Assembly: GCA_002692855.1 (NCBI GenBank)
Contig: NZMJ01000058.1
Coordinates: 10,795 to 74,794 of the forward strand
Origin: Maricaulis sp.
Lineage (GTDB): Bacteria > Pseudomonadota > Alphaproteobacteria > Caulobacterales > Maricaulaceae
DNA length: 64,000 nt
Direction of reading: 5' to 3'
Shown: positions 10,233-16,712 of the stretch, in pieces
Layout: each line of letters begins with the position of its first letter
How positions within the stretch are numbered: the first letter of the stretch is position 1
Program-made: the position numbers and the translations under genes
The notes under the pieces: model-generated
Databases searched by the model: none
Seen by the model: only the letters and a program-made list of their open reading frames with translations
Told to the model about the DNA's origin: nothing

Positions 10233-11555
10233 GTGTCAGGGAACGGGTTCAAGAGCCGTGTCTGGCCGCAGTCCGCACACGGTGACACGCTGGTCACCAC
10301 GCGGATGCGCCTGCTCATCGTCCTGTCGTTCGCGGCGGGCTCGCTGGGCGTGCTGACGGCCTTGATTTCCTTTGGTGCGACCTGGGACGGCTACCCGGTT
10401 CAGACGCTCGTCGGGCTGATCGGACCCATGCTGTTCCTTGTGGTCCCGTTCGCCCTTCACCTGACCGGCTGGTTGGTGACGATTTCCCGGCTTGTCATCG
10501 CCGCCCTGTTTGGGTTGATCCTGCTTCCGGCATTCACGATGGGCGCATCGCTCAATGCGGTGGTGCTTTATCTCGCTGCCGCTCCGCTGCTCGCCACCTT
10601 TCTCCTGGGGTTCAGAAGTGGCCTGGTGCTGGGCGGCGTCGCCATAGCGTTCACGATCGGACTCTATCTGGCCCGGCCTTATCTGCCGCCCTTGCCCGAA
10701 GGATACAACGCCGACCTCGCCGCTTACTGGACGACCATTACGCTCTCCATCCTTATCGTGGGCACGTCTGTCTTCGCGGCAGTCTTCCAGCACCAGATGG
10801 AGGACGCAGCCCGCAAGCTGGAAGTCGCGCGCCGGGAAGCCGATTCCGGCAACCAGGCGAAATCCGACTTCCTTGCCAATATGAGCCACGAAATCCGCAC
10901 TCCGCTGAACGGCGTGCTCGGCATGGCGCGCCTGCTGCGCCAGAAGGGGCTCGACCCCGAGAACGACCGGAAGGTGGAAGTTATCGAGCGATCCGGCGAG
11001 ATGCTGCTGTCGCTGCTGAACGAAATCCTCGACCTGTCGAAGGTCGAGGCGGGCTGCATGGAGCTTGAGCGCATTCCCTTCGATCTGCGCAGCACGATCG
11101 AGACGATTGACGCGCTCTACCGCCCTGCCGCGAATGACAAGGGCCTGCACCTGCACATCGACATCGATGACGCGGTCGCGCCCGAATATTTCGGTGACCC
11201 GATCCGGATGTCGCAGATTTTGAACAATCTGGTTTCCAACGCCGTGAAATTCACTTCCGAAGGCGGAGTGAATGTCGCGTGCGCCGCCGCCGAAGGCAGA
11301 GGCGTGATCCTGACCGTCAGTGACACCGGCATCGGAATGGCCCCGTCGGTCCGCGATGCGTTGTTCGAACGCTTCACGCAGGCCGATGCCAGCATTACGA
11401 GAACTCATGGCGGGACGGGTCTGGGCCTGACGATCTGCAAACAGCTGACCGACCTGATGGGCGGGACAATCCTTGTCGAGTCGACCCCCGGCGTCGGTAG
11501 CCGCTTCATGATCGAGCTGCCGCTTCAGACGGCCCGGCAAACGGCGGCGGCCTGA
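10233..11555 (+). CDS. Membrane sensor histidine kinase (orphan)
   Basis: 440 aa if started at the GTG at 10233 (GGGAGG 5 nt upstream; a TTG just before is too close to that site). It is an inner-membrane sensor kinase. About five or six TM helices (residues 25-185) form the sensor, with no PAS or HAMP recognised. The H-box SDFLANMSHEIRTPLNGVLG has the phosphoacceptor His at about 219. The N-box QILNNLVSNAVKFTSEGG and G-boxes DTGIGM and GGTGLGLTI complete a HATPase. There is no receiver domain and no response-regulator gene beside it, so the partner is elsewhere. Confidence 0.93.
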   Translation: MSGNGFKSRVWPQSAHGDTLVTTRMRLLIVLSFAAGSLGVLTALISFGATWDGYPVQTLVGLIGPMLFLVVPFALHLTGWLVTISRLVIAALFGLILLPAFTMGASLNAVVLYLAAAPLLATFLLGFRSGLVLGGVAIAFTIGLYLARPYLPPLPEGYNADLAAYWTTITLSILIVGTSVFAAVFQHQMEDAARKLEVARREADSGNQAKSDFLANMSHEIRTPLNGVLGMARLLRQKGLDPENDRKVEVIERSGEMLLSLLNEILDLSKVEAGCMELERIPFDLRSTIETIDALYRPAANDKGLHLHIDIDDAVAPEYFGDPIRMSQILNNLVSNAVKFTSEGGVNVACAAAEGRGVILTVSDTGIGMAPSVRDALFERFTQADASITRTHGGTGLGLTICKQLTDLMGGTILVESTPGVGSRFMIELPLQTARQTAAA

Positions 11556-11615
11556 ACCCGACAGTCGTACGCCTGACCTCGCGGTGCGCCGCTTACCGCC
11601 CCGCAGTCGTCTGCG

Positions 11616-12641
11616 TCACTTTCCGAACAGCCCCGCTTGCAGCGTTTTCGGCACGTCGAGTCCCAGATGGCTCCAGGCCCGCGCCGTTGCGACCCGGCCT
11701 CGGGGTGTGCGCTGAATGAAGCCCTGCTGGATCAGGAAGGGTTCGACCACGTCTTCCAGCGCATCGCGCGCCTCGGCCAGCGCGGCCGCCATCGTGTCCA
11801 TCCCCACGGGTCCGCCGGAGAAATGATGGATCAGGGCATTGAGATAGCGCCGATCGAGGCTGTCGAGCCCGATCTCGTCCACTTCAAGGCGTTTCAGTGC
11901 GCGGTCCGCCGTGGCGGCATCGAGCGTTTCAGCGCCTTCGGCCTCGGCAAAGTCGCGCACGCGTCTCAGCAGGCGTCCGGCGACGCGCGGAGTGCCGCGG
12001 GCTCGCTTGGCAATTTCGCCGGCCCCGTCTGGCGTGGCGCTGAACCCCATCCGGCCGGCAGCGCGTGAAACAATGCTGGTCAGCTCTTTCACGTCATAGA
12101 ATTCCAGCCGCACCGGCACGCCGAACCGGTCGCGCAGCGGTGTGGCCAGAAGCCCTGCGCGCGTTGTCGCGCCGACAAGGGTGAAAGGCGGCAGGTCGAT
12201 CCGCACGGTGCGCGCTGCCGGGCCTTCACCGATGACGAGGTCGAGACAGAAATCCTCCATCGCCGGGTAGAGGATTTCCTCAACCGCCGGGGCGAGCCGG
12301 TGGATCTCGTCGATGAACAGCACGTCGCGCGGTTCAAGATTGGTCAGGATGGCCGCAAGGTCGCCCGCCCGCGCGATGACCGGACCCGATGTCGCCCGGA
12401 AGCTGACCCCCAGTTCGCGCGCCACGATCTGTGCCAGCGTCGTCTTCCCGAGGCCCGGCGGACCGGACAGGAGAACGTGGTCGAGCGCTTCTTCGCGCCG
12501 CTGGGCGGCGGAGACGAAAACCTTGAGGTTCGAGATCGCCGCAGGCTGTCCCACGAAGTCGTCAAAGCTCAGGGGCCGCATCGCCTTGTCGCGGGCGTCT
12601 TCGGGCTGGGCCTCGGCAGAGATGGGACGATCTTCGGTCAT
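11616..12641 (-). CDS. ruvB: Holliday junction branch-migration ATPase RuvB
   Basis: 341 aa, full length. RuvB is the hexameric AAA+ motor that drives branch migration with RuvA. Walker A GPPGLGKT is at 60-67 and Walker [10 protein letters not shown] has Asp111. [19 protein letters not shown]-type sensor residues follow, then a C-terminal winged helix with [20 protein letters not shown]-like sequence. Its start overlaps the upstream metallo-hydrolase stop by 4 bp, so it is the last gene of ruvC-ruvA-hydrolase-ruvB. Confidence 0.98.
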   Translation of the reverse strand: MTEDRPISAEAQPEDARDKAMRPLSFDDFVGQPAAISNLKVFVSAAQRREEALDHVLLSGPPGLGKTTLAQIVARELGVSFRATSGPVIARAGDLAAILTNLEPRDVLFIDEIHRLAPAVEEILYPAMEDFCLDLVIGEGPAARTVRIDLPPFTLVGATTRAGLLATPLRDRFGVPVRLEFYDVKELTSIVSRAAGRMGFSATPDGAGEIAKRARGTPRVAGRLLRRVRDFAEAEGAETLDAATADRALKRLEVDEIGLDSLDRRYLNALIHHFSGGPVGMDTMAAALAEARDALEDVVEPFLIQQGFIQRTPRGRVATARAWSHLGLDVPKTLQAGLFGK

Positions 12642-13456
12642 TGAGCCGCGCTCAGAATGCGGGTTTCGCCCTCGGTGTGAAGATAGTCTGCGCCGTTCAG
12701 CATCGCGATCACGCGCTGCGAACTGGCATTGGCGGGAATGTGGAAGGCGATGGTCCGGGCATTCGGGTGGGCGGCGAGGAAGGCGGCGCCTTCTTCCATC
12801 TGCGCAAACCAGTAGGGGTACAGGATGACGTCGAAATCCACCCCGTCCCAGATCGAGAAGTCGGCCAATTGCGGCTGGGTGTCGCCCAGGTGCAGGACCG
12901 AAACGCCGCCCATCTCGACCCGGTAGGTCCAGTGCGAAATGCCCGCACGATGAAACAGCGGGCGGGCATCGATGCGCGGAAAAGCGTCGCGTGACGGCAT
13001 GACGAGACCCAGCGTGTAGGCACAGGTCGGTTGACCGGCAGTTTCACACGTCCCGTCGACGACTTGAGGGCGCATGGCGCGGGTTTCGTCGCCGCCTGCT
13101 TCGACAAAGGCATCAATCACCTGGTCCCCGCCGAGGATCAGCGGCGGCGGTTGCTGAGCCTCGATGATGCCTGCCGCGCCGCTGGCATCAAAATGGTCGC
13201 CGTGGATGTGGGTGAACAGCATCGCGTCAAGCCGTCCGGCCGGATAGGTGCCCGTGGTCAACGCGTTCACCATCGCCTCGGAGGGAATGGCGTAGGTTCC
13301 TTCGTAGGAATTCCACGACGGAGTATCGATCGCCACGGCGTATTCGCCCTGCCGCAGAATGACGCCTTCATTGGCAATGAAGGTCAGCTCCACCGGCTCG
13401 TTGGCGAAGGCGGGTGGTGCCAGCATCAGCGCGAGCAGGGCGGCAAGCCGCCTCAT
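12638..13456 (-). CDS. Secreted metallo-beta-lactamase-fold hydrolase inside the ruv operon
   Basis: 272 aa with an N-terminal signal peptide ([18 protein letters not shown], cleavage near AFANE), so it is probably periplasmic. The zinc-binding motif HIHGDH is at residues 83-88, and a later [11 protein letters not shown] and [10 protein letters not shown] supply further ligands. The fold and motif resemble the UlaG-like/'MBL fold metallo-hydrolase' group. The substrate cannot be read from sequence. It overlaps ruvA and ruvB by 4 bp each. An exported enzyme coupled to DNA-repair genes is likely co-expression by proximity rather than shared function. Confidence 0.85.
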   Translation of the reverse strand: MRRLAALLALMLAPPAFANEPVELTFIANEGVILRQGEYAVAIDTPSWNSYEGTYAIPSEAMVNALTTGTYPAGRLDAMLFTHIHGDHFDASGAAGIIEAQQPPPLILGGDQVIDAFVEAGGDETRAMRPQVVDGTCETAGQPTCAYTLGLVMPSRDAFPRIDARPLFHRAGISHWTYRVEMGGVSVLHLGDTQPQLADFSIWDGVDFDVILYPYWFAQMEEGAAFLAAHPNARTIAFHIPANASSQRVIAMLNGADYLHTEGETRILSAAQ

Positions 13457-14103
13457 CGCGCCAATTCCTTCAGGGCCGCGCGGATCAATTCGCTTTCTCC
13501 GGCATCTGCCCCGAGCGCACGCGCTGCGGCGGCAACGCCCTTGCGCGCCTCGCTCTCGCCATAGCCGAGATTGAGAAGCGCCGAGACCGCATCCTCGCGA
13601 GAACCGCCGTCACCCCCGTGATCACCCGCCTGCGCGGCGGCGCGCGGCGCGGATTTCATCGCCTCGTCCATCGCCTTGAAGTCGGCGGCATAGCTGCGTC
13701 CGCGCGGGGGCGGCTTGTCCTTCAATTCTGCCGCGAGGCGCTGGGCGAGTTTCGGTCCGACACCCTTGGCGCGGGCGAAGGCTTCGCTATCGCCCAGGAT
13801 CGCCGCGCTTTCGAGATCCGCCGCGCCCAGCGCATCCAGCACGGCGAGCGAGGCTTTAGAGCCGACGCCCTGAATCTGCTGCAGGTGCTGGAACCAGGCG
13901 CGCTCGCGCTCCGACAGGAAGCCCCAGAGGCGGATCAGGTCCTCGCGCACCTGGGTCTCGATATGCAGTTCGACCGCCTGACCCGGTTCAAGCCGCGCGA
14001 GCGAACGCCCGCCCATCCCGACCAGATACCCCACGCCATTCACGTCAATGACCGCATCGGTCTCGCCGATGGCGTCGACATGTCCCTTCAGCTTCGCGAA
14101 CAT
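13453..14103 (-). CDS. ruvA: Holliday junction DNA-binding protein RuvA
   Basis: 216 aa. RuvA tetramers bind the four-way junction and load RuvB. Visible: an N-terminal OB fold (MFAKLKGHVDAIGETDAVI), helix-hairpin-helix elements QIQGVGSKASLAVLDAL and AKGVGPKLAQRLAAEL, an Ala/Gly/Asp-rich linker at about 140-165, and a C-terminal UBA-like domain (DAVSALLNLGYGESEARKGV) that contacts RuvB. It starts 3 bp after ruvC and overlaps the hydrolase gene by 4 bp. Confidence 0.97.
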   Translation of the reverse strand: MFAKLKGHVDAIGETDAVIDVNGVGYLVGMGGRSLARLEPGQAVELHIETQVREDLIRLWGFLSERERAWFQHLQQIQGVGSKASLAVLDALGAADLESAAILGDSEAFARAKGVGPKLAQRLAAELKDKPPPRGRSYAADFKAMDEAMKSAPRAAAQAGDHGGDGGSREDAVSALLNLGYGESEARKGVAAAARALGADAGESELIRAALKELAR

Positions 14104-14106
14104 GGT

Positions 14107-14607
14107 TCAGGCTGCTCCCACGAGTTTGCGCGAGCCGCGATGATGCGCGTGACAGATCGCGACCGCCAGTGCGTCCGCTGCATCGGCCTTCGCTCCGGTC
14201 CCCGGCAACAGGATGCGGATCATCGCCGCGATCTGGGCCTTGTCAGCCGAACCGGTCCCGACGACCGACTTCTTCACCAGCCGCGCGGCATATTCCGCGA
14301 CCGGCAGCCCTGCGCGCGCCGGAGCCAGGACGGCAGCAGCGCGGGCATGGCCCAGCTTCAGGGCGCTCATGGCATTTTCGGCCATGAACACCTCTTCGGC
14401 GGCAGCTTCGTCAGGCGTGTGCTCTGCGATCACGGCTTCGATGCCCGCCATCACGCCCAGCAGGCGGTCGGACAGAGGCGCGGATGCGGACGGCGCAATG
14501 ACGCCGTGCGCAATGCAGGACAAGCGCGATCCTTCGACCGAGATCACGCCCCAGCCGGTGCGTCTCAGTCCCGGATCAATGCCCAGAATGCGAATCGCGC
14601 GTGTCAT
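14107..14607 (-). CDS. ruvC: Crossover junction endodeoxyribonuclease RuvC
   Basis: 166 aa, typical length. RuvC resolves Holliday junctions by paired nicking. Visible acidic catalytic residues: Asp11 in GIDPGLRRTGWG, the Glu in DEAAAEEVF (about 66-74), and the Asp pair in KADAADALAVAICHAHH near the C-terminus (about 140-156). It is the first gene of the leftward ruv unit. The region upstream (14608-14865) is shared with the divergent repeat-peptide genes. Confidence 0.97.
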   Translation of the reverse strand: MTRAIRILGIDPGLRRTGWGVISVEGSRLSCIAHGVIAPSASAPLSDRLLGVMAGIEAVIAEHTPDEAAAEEVFMAENAMSALKLGHARAAAVLAPARAGLPVAEYAARLVKKSVVGTGSADKAQIAAMIRILLPGTGAKADAADALAVAICHAHHRGSRKLVGAA

Positions 14608-14787
14608 GGCGCCACCTTAGCCTCGGCGGTGCGGAAGGCCGCAATGGGTCGCACTCCGCCAGCGCTCTCTGGAGCCAGTCCAGATCGGAATGAGACTTGT
14701 TCGCACGGTGTTGAACCACAAAATAAACGCAAAAGTTGAAAAACAGACGATTTGTTTGAGAGCAATTCGCACTCTCACGGTTATTTG

Positions 14788-14816
14788 TTGACCCGCACAA
14801 TTTCACTCATTCTGAT
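14788..14816 (+). promoter_or_regulatory. Candidate promoter of repeat-peptide gene 1
   Basis: TTGACC at 14788-14793 and TCTGAT at 14811-14816, 17 bp apart, inside a stretch (about 14690-14850) clearly richer in A/T than its surroundings. It would give a leader of roughly 45 nt before the ATG at 14866. This is motif matching only; no experimental support. Confidence 0.3.
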
Positions 14817-14865
14817 GGGATTTGAGGGATTTATTTCTCGAGTTGGGACTTAGAAGGGGAACACC

Positions 14866-15204
14866 ATGGCCAAAAAAGGCAAGCTCAGCCGTCGTTCATT
14901 CCTGACCCGCGTCGCGGGCGGTGTGGCGGCTTCCGGCGCGATCGCTTCTGTGGCGGGCGCGGCGATGATCCAGCGTTCCGGCCGGACCGATTCCGATCCG
15001 TCCGATTCCGCAGGCAATGGCCGCACGGGCCGGAGCGACAGTGATCCGAACGATATGGTCAATCACGGCACGTCCTACACCGGCTATACGGACAGCGATT
15101 CCGGCCAGTGTGGCGACGCGGCGAACTACGGCCGGGGCAACACCGGCTACACCGACTCCGATTCGGGTGGCTGCGGCGATCCGGCCGGTCGCGGTCGCGG
15201 CTGA
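14866..15204 (+). CDS. Tat-leader TDSD-repeat peptide 1
   Basis: 112 aa; ATG preceded by AGAAGGGG. I do not recognise a named family. Residues 1-13 are MAKKGKLSRRSFL, a canonical twin-arginine motif (SRRxFL). An Ala/Gly-rich hydrophobic segment follows (about 16-35) with a possible AGA cleavage site near 30-33. The mature part has four imperfect repeats starting at about 40, 56, 74 and 95 around TDSDPSDSAGNGR and TDSDSGGCGDPAGRGRG, with Cys82 and Cys103 at equivalent positions in repeats 3 and 4. First of three tandem paralogs upstream of a JmjC oxygenase; probably exported folded or modified. A metal-binding role (Asp-rich DxDxG) is an alternative or additional possibility. Confidence 0.85.
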   Translation: MAKKGKLSRRSFLTRVAGGVAASGAIASVAGAAMIQRSGRTDSDPSDSAGNGRTGRSDSDPNDMVNHGTSYTGYTDSDSGQCGDAANYGRGNTGYTDSDSGGCGDPAGRGRG

Positions 15205-15251
15205 CGATAACGGGCCTGGCCTGCTTAAGGCGGGCCTGCCTCGACGATCTG

Positions 15252-15286
15252 AAAAGCGCTCCAGACGCGAGTCCGGAGCGCTTTTT
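15252..15286 (+). terminator. Rho-independent terminator after repeat-peptide gene 1
   Basis: Stem AAAAGCGCTCC (15252-15262) with GGAGCGCTTTTT (15275-15286), about a 12-nt loop and a terminal T run. It lies 48 bp past the stop of peptide gene 1, so gene 1 can be a single-gene transcript. Confidence 0.85.
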
Positions 15287-15381
15287 CATGCCTGGATTTG
15301 CAATTGATTATCATTCACCGGTGCAGTTGCGATGCATTCGCGTGAAATGTCGGATTTTTCAAGACAAAACCCGATCTTCGT

Positions 15382-15411
15382 TTGACGCTGTCTTGTGCGC
15401 GGACCTAGGAT
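15382..15411 (+). promoter_or_regulatory. Candidate promoter of repeat-peptide gene 2
   Basis: TTGACGC at 15382-15388 and CCTAGGAT ending at 15411. This resembles the Caulobacter housekeeping pattern TTGACGS-N(10-14)-GCTANAWC with a spacing of about 14. It would initiate about 45 nt before the ATG at 15466. The same TTTGACGCTGTC string occurs before serC (30867), which supports it as a genuine local promoter type. Confidence 0.4.
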
Positions 15412-15465
15412 TTGGACGCGGGGAAGCCGGCTGCGCGCCGGTTCAAATTCAGGGACACGATATCG

Positions 15466-16029
15466 ATGGCCAAAAAAGGCAAACTCAGCCGCCGCTCATT
15501 CCTTGGACGCGTCGCCGGGACCGCAATTGCGACCGGTGCTGCTGCCACGGTCAGCGGTGCGGCGAACGCACAGAATTACACCGGCCGCACGGACTCCGAC
15601 ACGGGCAGCTATGCTGACCGCGCCGGATATGGCCGGACCGGCCGCACCGACAGCGATTCAGGGAGCGGTGCGGACCGCGTCGGCTACGGTCGCGGAACAC
15701 GTTCCGGTGTGACCGACAGCGACCCCAGTGATGCGGTCGGTAATGGCCGTGGTCGCCGGGCGACCGGCCTGACCGACAGCGATCCCAGCGATCCCGTCGG
15801 GAACGGGCGTGGCCGCAGGGCGACGGGCATCACCGATAGTGATCCCAGCGATCCGGTCGGCAATGGCCGTGGCCGCCGCGCCACTGGCCTGACCGATTCC
15901 GACTCGGGCAGCATGGGCGATCCGGGCGGCAATGGCCGCGGGCGGGGCGGTGTCTATACCGGCATCACCGATCGCGACAGCGGCAGAAACTCGGATGCCG
16001 GCGGCTACGGTCGCGGCACCGACCACTAA
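15466..16029 (+). CDS. Tat-leader TDSD-repeat peptide 2
   Basis: 187 aa from the ATG at 15466 (AGGGA upstream); the frame is open further but the conserved leader starts here. Residues 1-13 MAKKGKLSRRSFL match its paralogs. After a hydrophobic segment there is a likely signal peptidase I site at ANAQ (34-37). The rest is seven repeats of the form G-x-TDSD-[ST/PS]-G/D...D-x-x-G-x-GRG. Three of them (residues 82-101, 102-121, 122-141) are near-identical 20-mers. It has no cysteine, unlike peptides 1 and 3. It is followed after 68 bp by gene 3, with a hairpin between but no T-tract, so 2 and 3 may be one transcript. Confidence 0.85.
   Translation: MAKKGKLSRRSFLGRVAGTAIATGAAATVSGAANAQNYTGRTDSDTGSYADRAGYGRTGRTDSDSGSGADRVGYGRGTRSGVTDSDPSDAVGNGRGRRATGLTDSDPSDPVGNGRGRRATGITDSDPSDPVGNGRGRRATGLTDSDSGSMGDPGGNGRGRGGVYTGITDRDSGRNSDAGGYGRGTDH
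15709..15888 (+). repeat. Three 60-bp tandem units within repeat-peptide gene 2
   Basis: Codons 82-141 consist of three in-frame 60-bp units encoding [VLI]TDSDPSD[AP]VGNGRGRRATG. Differences between units are few and mostly synonymous, which indicates recent unit duplication. The unit length keeps the frame, so copy number can change without destroying the protein. Confidence 0.9.
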
Positions 16030-16038
16030 GGCGTCAAA

Positions 16039-16064
16039 CGCGGAGCGCCGTTGCGCGCTCCGCG
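16039..16064 (+). other. Hairpin between repeat-peptide genes 2 and 3
   Basis: Perfect 10-bp inverted repeat CGCGGAGCGC / GCGCTCCGCG with a 6-nt loop (16049-16054). There is no T-tract, so it is more likely an mRNA-stabilising or processing element than a terminator. It lies 20 nt before the strong AAAGGAGG ribosome site of gene 3. Confidence 0.6.
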
Positions 16065-16097
16065 AGCGTCTGAAGCGTAGTTGAAAGGAGGCCAGTC

Positions 16098-16571
16098 ATG
16101 GCCAAGAAGGGCAAGCTCAGCAGGCGGTCATTCCTGACGCGCGTCGGCGGAGCCGCCGTCGCGACCGGCGCGGCCGGCGTTATCACGGGTTGCGCGAGCA
16201 CAGGCTACTACACCGGCCTGACCGATTCCGATTCCGGCGCCTATGCCGATGCCGTCGGCTATGGACGCGGTGCCGGCTACAATTCCGGCGTCACCGACAA
16301 CGATTCCGGCAATTATGCCGACCCGGTCGGCAATGGCCGTGGCCGCGGCCGAGGCGGTTCGTCGGGTGTCACCGACCGTGACACGGGCACGTATGCCGAT
16401 CCCGTCGGGAATGGACGCGGTGGTCGTGGCAATTACCGCAGCGGAGTGACCGACAGCGATTCCGGCAGTTACGCGGATCCGGTCGGCAATGGCCGCGGCG
16501 GACGCCGCAGCTGTACGGACAGTGATGGCGGGAATTATGCCGATCCGGTCGGCAGCGGACGCCGCTGCTGA
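16098..16571 (+). CDS. Tat-leader TDSD-repeat peptide 3, predicted lipoprotein
   Basis: 157 aa with a strong ribosome site (AAAGGAGG 8 nt upstream). MAKKGKLSRRSFLTRV is shared with peptide 1. The hydrophobic part ends in VITGC (C32), which fits a lipobox, so unlike its paralogs this one may be a Tat-exported lipoprotein. Five repeats start at about 41, 65, 91, 117 and 140, such as VTDSDSGSYADPVGNGRGG. They are the most regular of the three proteins; Cys139 and Cys157 flank the last repeat. Function unknown. Position between peptide 2 and the JmjC oxygenase suggests a shared role. Confidence 0.85.
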   Translation: MAKKGKLSRRSFLTRVGGAAVATGAAGVITGCASTGYYTGLTDSDSGAYADAVGYGRGAGYNSGVTDNDSGNYADPVGNGRGRGRGGSSGVTDRDTGTYADPVGNGRGGRGNYRSGVTDSDSGSYADPVGNGRGGRRSCTDSDGGNYADPVGSGRRC

Positions 16572-16595
16572 TTCCGGTCGGGTATCAAGAGTGCG

Positions 16596-16630
16596 AGGCC
16601 GGTGGCGGGAACGCTGCCGGCCTTGTTTTT
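16596..16630 (+). terminator. Rho-independent terminator after repeat-peptide gene 3
   Basis: Stem AGGCCGGTGGCG with CGCTGCCGGCCT (two G-T pairs), a GGAA tetraloop and a TTGTTTTT tail ending at 16630. It separates the peptide genes from the oxygenase gene, so any link between them is by neighbourhood, partial read-through or co-regulation rather than one simple transcript. Confidence 0.85.
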
Positions 16631-16645
16631 GACAGGACGGGGTGC

Positions 16646-16674
16646 GTGACGGCGCCGTGCGATCACGCTAGCGT
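16646..16674 (+). promoter_or_regulatory. Candidate promoter of the JmjC oxygenase gene
   Basis: GTGACGG (16646-16652) and GCTAGCGT (16667-16674), 14 bp apart, close to the Caulobacter TTGACGS / GCTANAWC pattern. It lies just after the terminator at 16596-16630 and 39 bp before the ATG, so it would serve the oxygenase alone. Confidence 0.3.
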
Positions 16675-16712
16675 TCCCGTCTGCTGACGGGACTTCGGGG
16701 AGACATTTCAAT

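Noticed and set aside
14690-14850. A/T-rich stretch as an integration site or origin
   Set aside because: No repeats, integrase or DnaA-box cluster; it is adequately explained as promoter region of the repeat-peptide genes.
15709-15888. CRISPR-like array
   Set aside because: The repeats are contiguous without spacers and in frame within a coding gene, so they are protein repeats.
14866-16571. Lanthipeptide, lasso or radical-SAM peptide cluster
   Set aside because: No LanM/LanB, asparagine-synthetase-like, protease or radical-SAM gene is nearby; only the JmjC oxygenase is available as modifying enzyme.
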